Origin: Paraprevotella sp.
Lineage (GTDB): Bacteria > Bacteroidota > Bacteroidia > Bacteroidales > Bacteroidaceae
Reading direction: 5' to 3'
Assembly: GCA_017630975.1 (NCBI GenBank)
Contig: JAGBUF010000316.1
Span: 1 to 16,004 of the forward strand
Length of the DNA stretch: 16,004 nucleotides
Shown: one piece after another, positions 1-6,365 of the stretch
Numbering within the stretch: the stretch's first letter is position 1
How the letters are laid out: each line of letters starts with the position of its first letter
Translations under genes and position numbers: made by a program
The notes under the pieces: model-generated
The model's input: only the letters and a program-made list of their open reading frames with translations
The model's database searches: none
Told to the model about the DNA's origin: nothing

Positions 1-3000
1 GCGTTTGAAGGTTGCACCGGCCTTACAAGCATAACGATTCCTAACAGTGTTACAAGCATTGGAGTAAATGTGATCGATGGTTGTAGTAACCTTAAAAAAA
101 TAGAACTGAATTGCGATACTATTTATAATTGCTTTAATAATTCTTCTATTGAAGAAATTATAATAAGCAATAGTGTTACAAGCATTGAAGATTATGCGTT
201 CTCTGGTTGCACCAGCCTTACAAGTGTTACTATCCCTAACAGTGTTACAAGCATTGGAAATTATGCGTTTAAAGGTTGCACTGGCCTTACAAGCATAACG
301 ATTCCTAACAGTGTTACAAGCATTGGATATCAAGCGTTTGAAGGTTGCACCGGCCTTACAAGCATAACGATTCCTAACAGTGTTACAAGCATTGGATATA
401 AAGCGTTCTATAATTGCACCAGCCTTACAAACATAACGATTCCTAATAGTGTTACAAGCATTGGAAATTATGCGTTCTATGGTTGTAATAACCTTACTAG
501 TTTAGCAATTCCAAACGGAGTTACAAGCATTGGAGATTATGCGTTCTATGGTTGTAAAAACCTTACAAGTTTAGCAATTCCAAACGGAGTTAAAAGTATT
601 AATAGCAATACGTTTAGTAACTGCCTAAGTCTGAAATTTGTTATAATTCCCAAAAGTGTTAATTATATTAATAGTACAGCGTTCTATAATTCTAACACCG
701 GGGTTGTAATAAATTTCTCTGCGTTGAGTATTTCAAAAGGTTCATCATCTAATGGTTACGTGGCATTTTATGCTAAAAAGGTGGTAAATGTATCTAACGG
801 ATCTATAGAAGACGATTTTGTTTTTGATGTGGTTAATGGAGAAAAAAATATTTTAGTTGCGTATCTTGGCGAAGGTGGAGCATTGACATTGCCGGCAAAT
901 TATAAAGGAGAAGCTTATGTGATAGGTGGAAACGCTTTTTCAGGCAATACTTCGATTACAAGTATTCAAATTCCAAGTAGTATTACAAGTATCGGAGTAG
1001 AAGCATTTGATGGTTGCTCCAGCCTTACAAGCATAACGATTCCTAATAGTGTTACAAGCATTGGATATAAAGCGTTCAATGAATGCACCAACCTTACAAA
1101 CATAATGATTCCTAATAGTGTTACAAGCATTGGAGATTATGCGTTCTATGACTGTGTAAATCTTAAAACTGTAATAAATTTTTCTGGGTTGAGCATTTCA
1201 AAGAGCTCATCAAATAATGGCTACGTAGCATATTATGCCGACAATGTGATAAACGCATCCAACGGTTCTATAGAAGACGATTTTGTTTTCAGTGTAGTTG
1301 GTGAAAAAAACATTTTGACAGGGTATCTTGGTGAAGGTGGAGCATTGACCTTACCGGCAGATTACAGAGGAGAAGATTATGTGATAGGTGAAAATGCTTT
1401 TTCAGAAAATACTTCTATTACAAGTGTTGAAATCCCAAGCAGTGTTACAAGTATCGGAGATTCTGCATTTGAAGGTTGTTCCGGTCTTACAAGTATTAAA
1501 ATCCCAAGCAGTGTTACAAGTATCGGAAATTCTGCGTTCTATAACTGTGTAAATCTTAAAACTGTAATAAATGGTTCTGGTTTGACTTTTGAAGAGGGTG
1601 CTACTACCTATGGTTATATCGCCTACTACGCCGATAAGGTGATAAATGGTACGATTGATGGTGATTTTATCTTTAATAAAACCAATGGAAAGTATTATAT
1701 GACAGGATACTTGGGTAACGATACGCATGTTGTCCTCCCTGATAAATACAATGGTCAAGGGTATGTTATTGGAACAGATGCTTTCAATAATTGTAATAAC
1801 ATTCTCTCTATAACAATAGGCAGTAATGTCGAAGAGATAGAGTTCAATGCTTTCTATGGCTGTGAAAATATAGCCAAAGTATTCTGGTTGCCAAATACGC
1901 CACCTGAGGGATATAGTAATATATATGGGTATTTGAATGGCAAAATAAATTATGTAGCCAATAACAATTATAAATATTTGAATAACATCGTAGTAACACA
2001 GTTCCTAAGTTCTAAATTCGAGGTTGACGGAATGGTTTTTATTCCTCTAAATCTTTCTGAAAGAACATGTTGCGTGGTGGATGACTTAAATAATAATCTA
2101 TCGAATATCACTATTAAAGAAACGGTCTCATATAAGAATGTCGCATTATCTGTTACCGATATAATGCCTTATGCTTTCTATAAAAATGACGTTCTGACCT
2201 CTTTGACGTTGGAAAATAAAGGTAGTGTCGGAATTTCTGCTTTTGAAGGCTGTACTTCGCTGAACCGCATAGATATTCCGGAATCAACAACATCTGTGGG
2301 TGACTACGCTTTTAAAGATTGCGATAGACTGAAGGTCGCAAAAATAGAGGACAGAACAACCGTGCTTCCATTAGGAAAGAAAATCTTTGACAACAGTCCA
2401 CTTAATTCATTATATATAGGCGCAAAAATTTCTTATATTAACGACATGGGTTCTGAGGCATCACCTTTCTGCGGCAACAAGTATCTCAAGAGTGTTGTAA
2501 TAACAGACGTTGAAAGCGATATCTTTGATTATGAATTTTATAGCTGTATAGGTCTTGAATCGGTAACTGTTGGTGACGGTGTTGAGAGAATAGGCAAATG
2601 GGCTTTCAGTGGTTGTAGCAACCTTTCAGAATTCGTGTTTGGAAGTAATGTTACTTCAATTGGCGAAGAAGCATTCAGTGACTGCGTAAACATGACAACA
2701 ATTACAGGCCGCGCTGTGCTGCCGCCTGTGTGTGGTGCTCAAGCATTGGACGATATCAACAAATGGAATTGTACGTTGCTTGTTCCTGAGCTAAACCTTA
2801 AATCTTATCAAAATGCTGACCAATGGAAAGAGTTCTTGTTTGTTGAAAATTTTGTAACGCAAGACAATTATGTTACATATATCATAGATGGTGAGATTTA
2901 TAAGACTCTTCTTCTCACACCTGGAAACAGTATTATTGCTCCGTATGTGGCAGATAAAAATGGTAAGCCATTTGGGGGATGGAACATGAATGATTATATC

Positions 3001-3189
3001 TCAATATCAGGTTATCCGATTATGCCTGATGAGGATATAACAATATATGGTTCGTATAATACTTCTGCTGTTGAAAGTATAAAAGCCGATAAGAAAGAAA
3101 ATGTTATTTATGACTTGTACGGAAGAGTAGTTGATGTTCCTACAAAAGGTATTTATATTATCAATGGGAAAAAGGTATTGGTAAAATAA
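1..3189 (+). CDS. BspA-like leucine-rich-repeat surface protein (5' partial)
   Basis: The reading frame is open from the first base, so the gene starts left of the window; the GTG at position 70 is internal. The window holds 1062 codons. The protein is built from 23-residue LRR_5 (BspA-type) repeats of the form AFxGCxxLTSITIPNSVTSIG, in blocks near residues 59-203, 335-385 and 489-515, with more diverged repeats to about residue 900. Three related non-LRR modules separate the blocks. Residues about 956-1020 (TYIIDGEIYKT, FGGW, MPDEDITIYGSY) resemble an InlB B-repeat/Listeria-Bacteroides repeat. The last about 30 residues (YDLYGR, KGIYIINGKKVLVK) resemble the C-terminal tail of many exported Bacteroidales proteins. 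Known members of the family (Tannerella BspA) are surface adhesins; a surface, adhesion-type role here is inferred. The signal peptide cannot be seen. The gene converges on the HU-related gene. Confidence 0.93.
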   Translation, partial: AFEGCTGLTSITIPNSVTSIGVNVIDGCSNLKKIELNCDTIYNCFNNSSIEEIIISNSVTSIEDYAFSGCTSLTSVTIPNSVTSIGNYAFKGCTGLTSITIPNSVTSIGYQAFEGCTGLTSITIPNSVTSIGYKAFYNCTSLTNITIPNSVTSIGNYAFYGCNNLTSLAIPNGVTSIGDYAFYGCKNLTSLAIPNGVKSINSNTFSNCLSLKFVIIPKSVNYINSTAFYNSNTGVVINFSALSISKGSSSNGYVAFYAKKVVNVSNGSIEDDFVFDVVNGEKNILVAYLGEGGALTLPANYKGEAYVIGGNAFSGNTSITSIQIPSSITSIGVEAFDGCSSLTSITIPNSVTSIGYKAFNECTNLTNIMIPNSVTSIGDYAFYDCVNLKTVINFSGLSISKSSSNNGYVAYYADNVINASNGSIEDDFVFSVVGEKNILTGYLGEGGALTLPADYRGEDYVIGENAFSENTSITSVEIPSSVTSIGDSAFEGCSGLTSIKIPSSVTSIGNSAFYNCVNLKTVINGSGLTFEEGATTYGYIAYYADKVINGTIDGDFIFNKTNGKYYMTGYLGNDTHVVLPDKYNGQGYVIGTDAFNNCNNILSITIGSNVEEIEFNAFYGCENIAKVFWLPNTPPEGYSNIYGYLNGKINYVANNNYKYLNNIVVTQFLSSKFEVDGMVFIPLNLSERTCCVVDDLNNNLSNITIKETVSYKNVALSVTDIMPYAFYKNDVLTSLTLENKGSVGISAFEGCTSLNRIDIPESTTSVGDYAFKDCDRLKVAKIEDRTTVLPLGKKIFDNSPLNSLYIGAKISYINDMGSEASPFCGNKYLKSVVITDVESDIFDYEFYSCIGLESVTVGDGVERIGKWAFSGCSNLSEFVFGSNVTSIGEEAFSDCVNMTTITGRAVLPPVCGAQALDDINKWNCTLLVPELNLKSYQNADQWKEFLFVENFVTQDNYVTYIIDGEIYKTLLLTPGNSIIAPYVADKNGKPFGGWNMNDYISISGYPIMPDEDITIYGSYNTSAVESIKADKKENVIYDLYGRVVDVPTKGIYIINGKKVLVK
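196..609 (+). repeat. 69-bp tandem repeat array in the LRR gene (six units)
   Basis: Units begin with a GCG alanine codon at 196, 265, 334, 403, 472 and 541, exactly 69 bp (23 codons) apart. The core (CTTACAAGC, ATTCCTAACAGTG, TTACAAGCATTGGA) is nearly invariant in DNA, not only in protein. The 63 bases at 1-63 are identical to 334-396. The repeats keep frame, so gain or loss of a unit would change length without breaking the gene. Confidence 0.93.
1003..1155 (+). repeat. Second block of 69-bp LRR repeats
   Basis: Units start at 1003, 1072 and 1141 with the same 69-bp period and nearly the same DNA core as the array at 196-609. This block lies between the first and second copies of the longer spacer module. 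Confidence 0.85.
1465..1550 (+). repeat. Third, short block of 69-bp LRR repeats
   Basis: Units start at 1465 and 1534, in phase with the 69-bp period. The core here reads AAATCCCAAGCAGTGTTACAAG rather than the ATTCCTAACAGTG form of the first two blocks, so it belongs to a second sub-family of the repeat. Confidence 0.75.
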
Positions 3190-3205
3190 TCGCTGACCAT
3201 AAATC

Positions 3206-3254
3206 AAACAGAAAAATGAGGGTGACCTTTGGGGCATCCTCATTTTCTGTTTTC
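3206..3254. terminator. Hairpin between convergent genes, likely bidirectional terminator
   Basis: An AT-rich inverted repeat, AAACAGAAAAATGAGG at 3206-3221 and CCTCATTTTCTGTTT at 3238-3252, pairs along its length with one bulged base and a loop of about 16 nt. It lies 17 bp after the stop of the BspA-like gene and 43 bp after the stop of the HU-related gene on the other strand, so it probably ends both transcripts. The U-tract is short, but the stem base is itself A/U-rich. Confidence 0.75.
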
Positions 3255-3296
3255 TATGACGTTGGTCATCGTAATTCCGTCTTCATAAAACAGATT

Positions 3297-3899
3297 TTAT
3301 TCTCCGTCCTTTTTATTCAACAAATAGATGGGACTATTGCGTGGACCTTCTTTCCGAAGTATGCCATCAGTTGTCAGTTGGCGAAGCCATTTGCATGCCA
3401 TTTCTTTGTTTATGCCAGCAATTCGTTCCAGTTCCGAACGTCGCAGATAACTGTTGGATTTGAAGTGCGTGTCTAATCTACTGATGAGTTCCTCCTTTGT
3501 CAGCAAAGTAGATGACCTACTGCCCTTGGCAAGTTCTATGTTGCAATCCTTGAGGTCGTTCATCATTCCTTTCTCCGGTCGGAAGTTCACTCCTCGAACT
3601 TTAATGTATTTCCCCGACGGTTTGTCCTTTGTCATCTTGCGAGTGCATTGCAGTGATACTTTCATGTAGCCGATTCCTTTCAGATGCACACTCTTACCTT
3701 CTTTTAAATGCTCTTTAAGCAGTGTTGAAAGGGCGTCTAAACACCCTTTTACGTCTGATGTGGTCAGCGATGAGCGCACCTGAATTTCTCTCTCTAACTG
3801 TTCACTGCTTACGGTTGGTCCGTAAACAGCTTTTGCAACACATTCTTCTTCTCCGGTACCGGGATGCGTAATGTTGAATAGGTTGTACTTGATACTCAT
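3297..3899 (-). CDS. HU-related DNA-binding protein with C-terminal winged helix
   Basis: A 200-residue protein. Residues 1-125 match the HU-related family common in Bacteroidales (TIGR01201/HU-HIG type): an opening like MSIKYNLFNI, then VSSEQLEREIQVRSSLTTSDVK, LKEGKSVHLKGIGYMKVSL, and VNFRPEKGMMNDLK, which stands where classical HU has its DNA-binding arm and C-terminal helix. Residues about 132-195 add a helix-turn-helix (RRSELERIAGINKEMACKWLRQL) followed by a wing-like GILRKEG...PIYLL. The ATG at 3899 is chosen because family members start M-(A/S)-x-x-Y. In-frame ATGs upstream (4001 and beyond) would read through the structured leader and are disfavoured. DNA binding is well supported by family; the target and role (nucleoid protein or regulator) are unknown. 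It stands alone with its own promoter. Confidence 0.88.
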   Translation of the reverse strand: MSIKYNLFNITHPGTGEEECVAKAVYGPTVSSEQLEREIQVRSSLTTSDVKGCLDALSTLLKEHLKEGKSVHLKGIGYMKVSLQCTRKMTKDKPSGKYIKVRGVNFRPEKGMMNDLKDCNIELAKGSRSSTLLTKEELISRLDTHFKSNSYLRRSELERIAGINKEMACKWLRQLTTDGILRKEGPRNSPIYLLNKKDGE

Positions 3900-3934
3900 A
3901 ATGTATGTATTAGATTTTTCTGCTTGATTGTTCA

Positions 3935-4020
3935 CGTTAGTCCGCGGACACACGCACGTGACACCGCGGACACACGCATGTTTTTCCGCAGAGACACGCA
4001 TGTGTGTCTGCGGACTAACG
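3935..4020 (-). promoter_or_regulatory. Structured leader of the HU-related gene: 22-bp repeats inside an inverted repeat
   Basis: The ends 3935-3953 and 4002-4020 form an inverted repeat (18 of 19 pairs) around 48 nt. Three direct repeats starting CCGCGG or CCGCAG lie at 3942, 3964 and 3986, exactly 22 bp apart, each followed by a (C/G)ACACGCAYGT-like core. In the transcript the same bases can form a local hairpin: 4002-4013 with 3986-3997, 12 positions with one C-C mismatch and a 4-nt loop. A second local helix pairs GTCCGCGG (3964-3971) with CCGCGGAC (3940-3947). These compete with the long-range stem. The leader is richer in G and C than its surroundings. A cis-acting role (operator or RNA switch) is inferred. 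Confidence 0.7.
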
Positions 4021-4033
4021 TCATTTAGAAACA

Positions 4034-4066
4034 CAAAGATACAAAAAAATAAGCCCCTTGTCAAGT
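4034..4066 (-). promoter_or_regulatory. Bacteroides-type promoter of the HU-related gene
   Basis: On the - strand, TATCTTTG (4034-4041) matches the Bacteroides -7 consensus TAnnTTTG fully. A TTG at about 4062-4064 lies 20 nt upstream as the -33 element. Transcription would start near 4027, so the RNA begins just before the inverted repeat at 4020 and carries about 125 nt of leader. The -33 element falls in the loop of the preceding gene's terminator hairpin. Confidence 0.75.
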
Positions 4067-4077
4067 GAGGGGCTTAT
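4043..4077 (-). terminator. Rho-independent terminator after the outer-membrane barrel gene
   Basis: A perfect 10-bp stem, ATAAGCCCCT at 4049-4058 and AGGGGCTTAT at 4068-4077, with a 9-nt loop. On the - strand it is followed by seven or more T residues. It lies 38 bp after the stop at 4116. Confidence 0.92.
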
Positions 4078-4115
4078 GTCGTATGTCTGCTGATAGTAAT
4101 GGTTTCCTTATTTTA

Positions 4116-4634
4116 TCAGAAATAATAATTGAATCCGACAGATGGTGAACTTAAGAAATTAAATCCGACTCCATTGCTTCCGCTAACGTATGTGTAGTTG
4201 AGATTCACCAAACTCAAAGAGATTCCTAATTTTTCTGTTGGCTTATATTCTAATCCGGCTAAATTAACGGATAGTGTGAATGCCCCTGCTGTATATCCAT
4301 CATTTGCACCTAAGCCGCCACCTATTCCAAGTCCGGGTGTATAATATAAATTATCTATGATACGATGATAATACGTAATTTGTGGCATTACTAACAAAGT
4401 GTGTACTTCATTGGAGTATCCATATCCTAATCCTACGCCTACGTTAATCTTATCAGTAATAAAATAACTGAATCCAGGTGTAACACTAAAACTTGCAGCA
4501 CTCTCTCCATCTAAGTACATAAAACCGACTCCAATATTTCCACTAATACATTTGTCGCCTTTTTCTTGCGCATTAACAGAAAATGTTGTTAAAGTCAAAA
4601 TAGCAATAGCTATTGTTCTGATAAATTTCTTCAT
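4116..4634 (-). CDS. Small outer-membrane beta-barrel protein (porin-family-like)
   Basis: A 172-residue protein with a clear signal peptide (residues 1 to about 21: MKKFIRTIAIAILTLTTFS, cleavage after VNA). The mature part is made of alternating amphipathic strands rich in Gly, Tyr and Phe (GNIGVGFMYL, ITDKINVGVGLGYGY, VGFNYYF) and ends in Phe, as expected for a barrel recognised by the BAM complex. This fits the OmpA-like/OMP_b-brl (PF13505-like) fold of eight strands. There is no peptidoglycan-binding domain. It is the last gene of the - strand run, 49 bp after the TPR gene, and may also have its own promoter. The substrate or role is unknown; small barrels of this type are often structural or of unknown function. 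Confidence 0.85.
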   Translation of the reverse strand: MKKFIRTIAIAILTLTTFSVNAQEKGDKCISGNIGVGFMYLDGESAASFSVTPGFSYFITDKINVGVGLGYGYSNEVHTLLVMPQITYYHRIIDNLYYTPGLGIGGGLGANDGYTAGAFTLSVNLAGLEYKPTEKLGISLSLVNLNYTYVSGSNGVGFNFLSSPSVGFNYYF

Positions 4635-4649
4635 AAGAATTTAATTGTT

Positions 4650-4680
4650 AAAAGTTATCAATTCGTCATGAGTAGTGAAC
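4650..4680 (-). promoter_or_regulatory. Possible promoter of the outer-membrane barrel gene
   Basis: On the - strand TAACTTTT (4650-4657) matches TAnnTTTG at all but the last base. GTTC (4677-4680) sits 19 nt upstream as a weak -33 element. The gap between genes is only 49 bp, so read-through from the operon is as likely. Confidence 0.3.
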
Positions 4681-4683
4681 TTT

Positions 4684-6357
4684 CTATTCCTCCAATAATC
4701 TTTTGGCCGTTTCATCACCCAATTCAGCAGCCTTTTTCAAATTATTCTTGCCAACCTCTGTGTCTTTATTCTCCATTTGGCAGATGCCGAGGATTCGGTA
4801 AGCTTCTGCAAAGTCGGGAGCCAGTTCGACACTCTTTTGAGCCGAGCTGATGGCTTCGGTGGTTTCGCCTACGCTATAAAGCAAGACGGCACGCTGCAGA
4901 TGGAACAATGCCTCACGCGGAGAAAGACGGATGGCACGATCGATATCTTCCAACGCCTGTTGATACATACGGCATTTCATTTCAGACAAGAAACGACCAT
5001 AGTAGAATGTTGCCGGGAGATGACCGCTTATCAGTCGTTCATATTCATAAAGGTCTGCCACAGCATTTCTGTGACGTCCCAGTTGAATGAGAGTGTTCGC
5101 TCTGCGCACAAGGGCTGTTGCTGCTTCGGTAGGGTATGGTTTAGTGTAGCAAGCTACGGCACTGTCCTGCAAAGCCAATATCGTCAGTGTATCCGCTCCC
5201 GCCATGCTTTTACATTCGGCAGCATAAAGGAAGAGGTCGGCAGAGCGCATGTTCGTACTGGTCAACGAAAGGAACTTGTCATGCGCCTGTTCATACTCTT
5301 TCAGTGCAAACAGTGTTTTTGCTTCTTGCAGTGAATAGAAGGGTTGCGGTTGCAATGTATGGGCTTTTCGTATCAATTGCAAAGACTTGTTCAAGTCCCA
5401 ATCCTTGTATGTTTGATAATCGGGTTTGAGGTTTAAATCATAGAGTAATTTGCCGTATGTGTAGTAATTGGCAGCATTCTTCCCGTCAAGTTCAATGGCT
5501 TTGTCCAAATCTATTTCCGCCAATTCGTAATTGTTGTGGTTGATGTAGAACTCCGCACGTTTGGTATATGTCATACTGCTGTCGGGATATGTTTCTACAA
5601 AGTTATTCAAGTAGGCATGGTACTCGGCAGAATCACAACGCCCCGCCATCATGAACAGGAAGGTGTTCACCTCGCTGAGGTCGGAAGGCAATGCCTTACG
5701 GATGTGAATCTTGCTGAGATCGCTGTTGCCGGCTGAAAGTCCTGTGATGTTCATGTCTGCCACATATCTCACATCAATGGCGTATGAGGTGGCGGCTGTT
5801 CCGGCATTACGTTGTACCAATGCCATCACTTCGCCCTCCTCGTTCATTACCGGACTGCTGACGAACATGTCCGCAGTTTTTTTCGTCAGAGTATAGTATT
5901 CGTATTTCTCGCCGAATGTCTGTATTTCAGTCAGCGTGTCGCTCATGCACAGACGTTTCTCATGAGTGGGATAGGGCAGGATATATACCTTTTCTTTGGG
6001 TGTACCCTTGCGTGTGGTGAGTGGAAGAAATGGTGTTTTCTTCTTGCTCTCCACCTTGAACTTCAGTACGTCATACAACGAGCTGGCACCATTGATGGTG
6101 CTGACCGGAAACTCCTTGCCGTCGGCTGTAACCACACGGGCAGCGTGCGCCTCCTTGAACAAGTTGTAGTCAGCAACGGCTGTTCCTTGTTCATCGATAA
6201 AGAACCCTTGTCCGCTACGCAGGATATTTCCACCCTTATCGTAGGTGATGATAGTCATTTGAGCTTTTGCTGCTTTCTTGTACCATTTGGGTTGTTGCGC
6301 GTATGTACTGAAAATGAAGATTTGTAATACGACTATGGTATTGAAAATGTGTTTCAT
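4684..6357 (-). CDS. Exported protein: degenerate trypsin-like domain plus TPR repeats
   Basis: A 557-residue protein with a signal peptide (residues 1 to about 20, ending STYAQQ). Residues about 33-205 look like a trypsin/DegP-type fold: a GQGFFIDEQGTAVADY strand pair, an acidic residue before VLKFKV (Asp96), and an SSPVMNEEGEVMALV strand. The catalytic residues are not kept: the His position (NxH in active enzymes) appears as Asn65, and the Ser of GxSG appears as Val166. Residues about 260-557 form a run of TPR helices (for example YELAEIDLDKAIEL, YQQALEDIDRAIRLSP, TEAISSAQKSVELAPDFAEAY). It follows recN by 8 bp, so it is probably in the same operon. A periplasmic or outer-membrane scaffold role is inferred; protease activity is unlikely from sequence. 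Confidence 0.85.
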   Translation of the reverse strand: MKHIFNTIVVLQIFIFSTYAQQPKWYKKAAKAQMTIITYDKGGNILRSGQGFFIDEQGTAVADYNLFKEAHAARVVTADGKEFPVSTINGASSLYDVLKFKVESKKKTPFLPLTTRKGTPKEKVYILPYPTHEKRLCMSDTLTEIQTFGEKYEYYTLTKKTADMFVSSPVMNEEGEVMALVQRNAGTAATSYAIDVRYVADMNITGLSAGNSDLSKIHIRKALPSDLSEVNTFLFMMAGRCDSAEYHAYLNNFVETYPDSSMTYTKRAEFYINHNNYELAEIDLDKAIELDGKNAANYYTYGKLLYDLNLKPDYQTYKDWDLNKSLQLIRKAHTLQPQPFYSLQEAKTLFALKEYEQAHDKFLSLTSTNMRSADLFLYAAECKSMAGADTLTILALQDSAVACYTKPYPTEAATALVRRANTLIQLGRHRNAVADLYEYERLISGHLPATFYYGRFLSEMKCRMYQQALEDIDRAIRLSPREALFHLQRAVLLYSVGETTEAISSAQKSVELAPDFAEAYRILGICQMENKDTEVGKNNLKKAAELGDETAKRLLEE

Positions 6358-6365
6358 GATGTGTC

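Larger units (their letters stand above)
703..1785 (+). repeat. Three copies of a long spacer module between LRR blocks
   Basis: A module of about 75-100 residues recurs at about 703-1008, 1168-1470 and 1561-1785. Shared landmarks are VIN-(F/G)SxL, GYxAxYAxxVIN, DDFVF or GDFIF, YLGEGGALTLP or YLGNDTHVVLP, then a Y-x-G-x-x-YVIG stretch leading into an AF that opens the next LRR. Copies 1 and 2 are close to each other in protein and DNA; copy 3 has diverged. They look like caps that end one LRR stack and start the next. Confidence 0.75.

Noticed and set aside
1..609. CRISPR-like regular repeats
   Set aside because: The 69-bp units have no unique spacers and form an open reading frame of LRR_5 repeats.
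1402..1758. 118-codon - strand ORF inside the BspA-like gene
   Set aside because: A shadow of the repeated coding sequence; its own internal repeats (RISDTCNTAWDFNTC) merely mirror the LRR DNA repeats.
3935..4020. Invertible promoter (phase switch) flanked by inverted repeats
   Set aside because: The -7 and -33 elements lie outside the inverted repeat (4034-4064), the inside is only 48 bp, and no recombinase gene is nearby.
3900..4064. N-terminal extension of the HU-related protein to 4001 or 4064
   Set aside because: Family members begin at the residue matching the ATG at 3899; the extension reads the leader repeats, and the start at 4064 would lie upstream of the predicted transcription start.
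4777..6327. Long + strand ORFs opposite the TPR gene (up to 185 codons)
   Set aside because: They lie wholly antisense to a protein with clear signal peptide and TPRs, and show no recognisable domain.
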